Position numbers and translations under genes: made by a program. The notes under the pieces are model-generated. The model did not search any database. It was not told the DNA's origin and worked only from the letters and a program-made list of their open reading frames with translations. 64,000 nt of DNA from Litoditis marina (taxonomy: Eukaryota; Nematoda; Chromadorea; Rhabditida; Rhabditidae): the NCBI GenBank assembly GCA_964036275.1, contig OZ038433.1, forward strand, positions 10,903,009-10,967,008, in the 5' to 3' direction. Below, in pieces: positions 62,244 through 64,000 of this stretch (positions are counted from its first letter, which is position 1; each line of letters begins with the position of its first letter).

Positions 62244-63410
62244 TAGAAAGAGAGAAAACGCACCCAACTGATCGAAGTTCGCCCCGCTTTGGTCGTCCCA
62301 GATCCAGGCGGTTCCGTTGTTGACGAAGCCGATGAACGCCTCACCGGCAGAGTGCTCGTCGATCACCGCTAGAATAACAGAATAGTTGTATTCTTCTCTC
62401 TCTTTTTTCTCTCTCTCTCTTTCTATCTCTTACTCTTTTTCTTTCTCTCACTCTCTTTCTCTCTTTCTCTCTCTCTCTCTCTCTTCTTTCTCTCTTTCTC
62501 CTTCTCTCTCACTATCTCTCTTCTTTCTTCCTGCTTTCTCTGTTCCTTTCTCTCTCTAGCTCTCCATCTCTCCATCTCTCCCTCTGTATCTTTTTCTTCA
62601 TTCTCTCTCTCTCCCTCTAATCCTCCCACCCTTTGCCAAGTCATTCTCCGACCCTACCGTCAAAAAACTCACTTTCTCACAAAAAATCTCACTTTCTCAC
62701 CACTTTTTTCACTTTCTCACCAAAATACCTACTTTCTCATGAAAAATCCTCACTTTCTTACAAAAAATCTTACTTCTGCATACAAAACATCTTACCTTTG
62801 CCAAATCATACTCTGACTCTTTGCAGATAGAAACCATTGAGAGTCCGTTGTGGTCTTTATATTGTTCTTATTTTGTTATATTGTCTTTTATATAATATAT
62901 TATTTTTACATTATATTAATAATTTAAATTAGTTGTCCCCACCTTTGCCAAGTCATTCTCCGATTCCTTGTGAATAGAAACCATCGAAAGTCCGTTGGCG
63001 GTACACAAATTCCATCATCCTCATAGAAAAGCTTACTCCCCCCCCCACGTTCCTCACTTTTTTCAACGAAAATTCTTACTATCTGACAAAAACCCTCACT
63101 TTCTCACAGAAAAACCTCACTTTCTCACAGAAAAACCGCACTTTCTCACAAAAATCCTCAATTTCTTACAAAAAATCTTACCTTTCGCCAAGTCATTCTC
63201 CGACTCTTTGTGAATAGAAACTACCGAAAGTCCGTTGGCGGTGCACAAGTCCCTCCCGTCAAAGTAGTTATTTGGAGGACATAGATAGATACACGAATTA
63301 TTGGTGTAGATCTGGGCAAAACATCTCCCTAAGAGCCCTGAGGGCATCGGACATGACGTCATCAATTGGAATGACGTCATCAGTCCGATCAATACCGATA
63401 GAAGTAACAT
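52054..63410 (-). CDS. clec-like: Secreted C-type lectin/von Willebrand A domain protein (nematode CLEC type)
   Basis: Exons in transcript order: 63182-63410, 62264-62368, 62014-62058, 60911-60996, 60503-60586, 60152-60267, probable exon about 58875-59000, 57922-58004, 56874-57011, possible exon near 56690-56790, 55896-55999, 54756-54817, 53946-54003, 53594-53723, 53017-53142, 52054-52172. A signal peptide (MLLLSVLIGLMTS) is followed by a first CTLD (LCTANGLSVVSIHKES; EAFIGFVNNGTAWIW) and a VWA domain from TVLVDSSIYST to LLHVANFSQMDNLVDQVYS. Next come a CTLD end (MWHPTDCYAQRHIICQ), a Pro-rich linker, and a fuller CTLD (KCYKVDDD, FWIGLMRKSENDPWTWADG, NWRAGYPRPADGANCVAYV, WINTDCNKTLLPVCA). CTCCAG directly precedes the ATG. 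An AATAAA overlaps the stop. Phases agree at both ends but not between 60152 and 55999, where exons are missing or misdrawn and many repeats are inserted. Similar nematode proteins are linked to gut immunity; the ligand is unknown. Confidence 0.75.
52383..52581 (-). mobile_element. TATAGT-ended element with tRNA-like core, copy 3
   Basis: On the minus strand it matches the copy at 19962-20161, including both boxes and the CCGCTGTGTACGCACAC segment. It lies in the CLEC last intron. Confidence 0.75.
52600..52860. repeat. Irregular tandem repeat of TTGGATTATGTAGTTTG
   Basis: At least six variants of AACTTGGATTATGTAGTTTG, spaced about 35-45 bp, in the CLEC last intron. Confidence 0.8.
53299..53495 (-). 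mobile_element. TATAGT-ended element with tRNA-like core, copy 4
   Basis: Very similar to the copies at 52383 and 59260, in the same orientation. It lies in the CLEC intron between exons 53017 and 53594. Confidence 0.75.
54536..54712. mobile_element. GGCCAGC foldback MITE, copy 4
   Basis: Same family, in the CLEC intron between exons 53946 and 54756. The left arm is diverged (GCCAATTAGCAAGCC). Confidence 0.8.
55338..55501. mobile_element. CCCGGC foldback element, copy 2
   Basis: Inverted ends GTACGTATGCTAGAAGATCC and GGATCTTCTAGCATACGTAC are perfect. The centre has ATCCCGGCGGGAT. It lies in the CLEC intron between exons 54756 and 55896. Confidence 0.9.
55610..55740. repeat. CACGTGAAACATGTTAAACA repeat family, inverted copy
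   Basis: Inverse orientation relative to 42228. Contains ATTCTAATGAGGCATCGTGC and TTTTTCACGTGACTGTG. Facing copy 56040-56160, it forms an inverted pair flanking CLEC exon 55896-55999. Confidence 0.8.
56035..56160. repeat. CACGTGAAACATGTTAAACA repeat family, copy
   Basis: Starts near the TGTTAGTCAATTGGA end and runs to CTCATTAGAATG. It pairs in inverse orientation with 55610-55740. Confidence 0.8.
56368..56545. mobile_element. GGCCAGC foldback MITE, copy 5
   Basis: Same family, in the CLEC gene region, with both arms well preserved. Confidence 0.85.
57056..57172. repeat. (CT)-rich tract in the CLEC gene
   Basis: TCTCTCTCT-rich sequence, with spaced CTCT blocks, lies just upstream (in transcript sense) of exon 56874-57011. 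Confidence 0.85.
57290..57405. repeat. CACGTGAAACATGTTAAACA repeat family, copy
   Basis: Contains AGTCACGTGAAACATGTTAA and GATGCCTCATTAGAATG. Lies in a CLEC intron. Confidence 0.8.
57531..57692. mobile_element. GGCCAGC foldback MITE, copy 6
   Basis: Same family, CLEC intron, closest to the copy at 28895. Confidence 0.85.
58720..58875. mobile_element. GGCCAGC foldback MITE, copy 7, abutting a CLEC exon
   Basis: Same family. Its right end (58872) touches the downstream edge of the probable CLEC exon near 58875-59000, where no normal splice donor is seen. Confidence 0.8.
59260..59462 (-). mobile_element. TATAGT-ended element with tRNA-like core, copy 5
   Basis: Same family and orientation as the copies at 52383 and 53299. 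The left end is TATAGTGAGTG with a short extra TATAGTG. It lies in a CLEC intron. Confidence 0.75.
59828..59955. repeat. CACGTGAAACATGTTAAACA repeat family, shortened copy
   Basis: Starts at CTATACTGTTAGTCAATTG. The central AACATGTTAAAC block is mostly lost. Confidence 0.7.
60375..60440. repeat. (CT)n tract in the CLEC gene
   Basis: About 65 bp of CTCTCT, between exons 60152 and 60503. Confidence 0.9.
61032..61315 (-). mobile_element. Possible 3' end of a decayed non-LTR retrotransposon
   Basis: On the minus strand about 280 bp of non-repetitive sequence end in AATCAATCAATCAATCAA, a microsatellite-like tail seen on some CR1/RTE-type elements. No reverse transcriptase remnant is visible, so this is a guess from the tail alone. 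A similar short pentamer tail (ATACA repeats) lies at 715-732. Confidence 0.3.
61409..61642. mobile_element. TATAGT-ended MITE with CCTACTGAGACTCCTACAG arms, copy 2
   Basis: This has the same inverted arms as the copy at 20717-20978 and shared interior (CTCGTATATT-like and CATGAACCACATTTT-like segments in inverse order). Ends are TATAGTC and ACTATA. It lies in a CLEC intron. Confidence 0.8.
61821..61990. mobile_element. CCCGGC foldback element, copy 3
   Basis: Inverted ends AGTACGTATGCTA and TAGCATACGTACT, with the same ATCCCGGCGGGAT centre. It lies in a CLEC intron, 23 bp from exon 62014-62058. Confidence 0.9.
62098..62255. repeat. (GA)n tract flanking CLEC exon 62264-62368, left side
   Basis: About 150 bp of GAGAGA-rich sequence with short interruptions. 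It ends 8 bp from the exon. It is complementary to the CT tract on the exon's other side. Confidence 0.9.
62389..62605. repeat. (CT)n tract flanking CLEC exon 62264-62368, right side
   Basis: About 215 bp of CTCTCT/TTTCTC sequence starting 20 bp from the exon edge. It is complementary in sense to the GA tract at 62098-62255. Confidence 0.9.
62640..63180. repeat. ACTTTCTCAC tandem array in a CLEC intron
   Basis: Many irregular copies of AAAAnCTCACTTTCTCACA occur at 62665-62790 and 63050-63175, with two copies of the end of CLEC exon 1 embedded (62793-62850 and 62940-63011). Confidence 0.8.
63354..63379. other. Two CRE-like palindromes inside the CLEC signal-peptide coding sequence
   Basis: TGACGTCA occurs at 63354-63361 and again at 63372-63379, both encoding part of the signal peptide. 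The octamer is the cAMP-response/ATF palindrome, but codon repetition (MTS twice) is enough to explain it. Confidence 0.35.
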
Positions 63411-64000
63411 CTGGAGAAATCAATAATTTGATATACCAGAAATCAATCGAGGAGTCACGTAAAGTTAGCATTCTAATGAGGCATCGTGCACTTTGTCATT
63501 GCAGATTTCTGAGTTCAGCTGTGTTTAACATGTGTCACGTGACTGTGCATTTGACTAGCAGTATAGTGCGACTTTGTTGGATTGTGGACGCAAACCAGGA
63601 CACCATGAAAGCGGTTATAGGATTCGCTTAGTTTTGAGAGAGAAAAAAATGAGGACTTTAGCATTTGTTTCGAAAACTAGTAGGTGGTTCGGACTATTTT
63701 CAGTTCATTACAATACTTGCATATTACCGAAACTTAGCATTTCGGTCTCTACTGTACAAAATGCGATAAAATTGACATAAAAACAAGGACATTCACAGAA
63801 TCGTATGAAAATGAGATTAACGACGAAACATTGAAGAAAAATAAGTGATTTTTAACCCGTGTTTTCGGTAATAGACAGCAGGGCCGGGCGAAAGAGTGTT
63901 GAATCGAGGAGGGTCCAGACAACCGGAATTCGAGATAAGAAAGCCATAAAAATGTACTGACAGCTACTGTTCGGCTGCCATACATTTGTTATAAAAACAG
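63411..64000. other. Region upstream of the CLEC gene to the window edge
   Basis: Contains one repeat (63440-63567) and otherwise unremarkable AT-rich sequence. It should hold the CLEC promoter. No coding exon is supported. Confidence 0.4.
63440..63567. repeat. CACGTGAAACATGTTAAACA repeat family, inverted copy upstream of the CLEC gene
   Basis: Contains ATTCTAATGAGGCATCGTGC and ends AGCAGTATAGTG. It lies 30 bp upstream of the CLEC start codon, so it may sit in the promoter or outron. Confidence 0.8.

Noticed and set aside
62085..62644. Ser/Leu-rich and Arg/Glu-rich open frames
   Set aside because: They are translations of the (GA)n and (CT)n tracts.

Overview
This window looks like nuclear DNA from a nematode, probably not Caenorhabditis itself. 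Coding sequence lies in short exons (about 45-240 bp) separated by introns of roughly 100 bp to 2 kb. Most introns end in TTTTCAG/TTTCCAG-type acceptors, with a few TTTAAG acceptors. Five of the six gene starts visible here have an acceptor-like AG 0-15 bases before the ATG, as expected if transcripts are SL trans-spliced. One gene encodes a secreted protein combining C-type lectin domains with a von Willebrand A domain, a typical nematode combination. Exon joins below were worked out by hand from reading frame, splice phase and remembered family sequences; no transcript evidence was available.

Layout. 158-10407 (+): 3' half of a DENND4/Crag-type Rab exchange factor, cut by the left edge. 12022-17857 (+): TSEN54-like tRNA splicing endonuclease subunit. 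18997-27313 (-): single-pass receptor-type tyrosine phosphatase. 30513-36237 (-): TFIIH subunit p52 (GTF2H4). 37267-46350 (-): CCR4-NOT subunit CNOT11. 47136-50908 (+): DHRS4-like short-chain dehydrogenase, divergent from CNOT11. 52054-63410 (-): secreted CTLD-VWA-CTLD protein, convergent with the DHRS4-like gene. The remaining genes are housekeeping functions (membrane traffic, tRNA splicing, transcription and repair, mRNA decay) with no shared pathway.

Introns and spacers are crowded with short foldback elements of at least eight families, several present in three to seven copies. Several families share the terminal hexamer TATAGT. One of these carries a tRNA-like core with recognisable A and B boxes. 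One AACCGG foldback element is split by a 645-bp insertion.

The most striking pattern is the repeated presence of 'exon echoes'. In every gene, one edge of an exon (20-100 bp including its splice site) is repeated in a neighbouring intron or just past the stop. The echoes differ largely at third codon positions. They may be decayed or alternative exons, the product of a local duplication process, or diverged haplotypes wrongly placed in tandem by the assembly.
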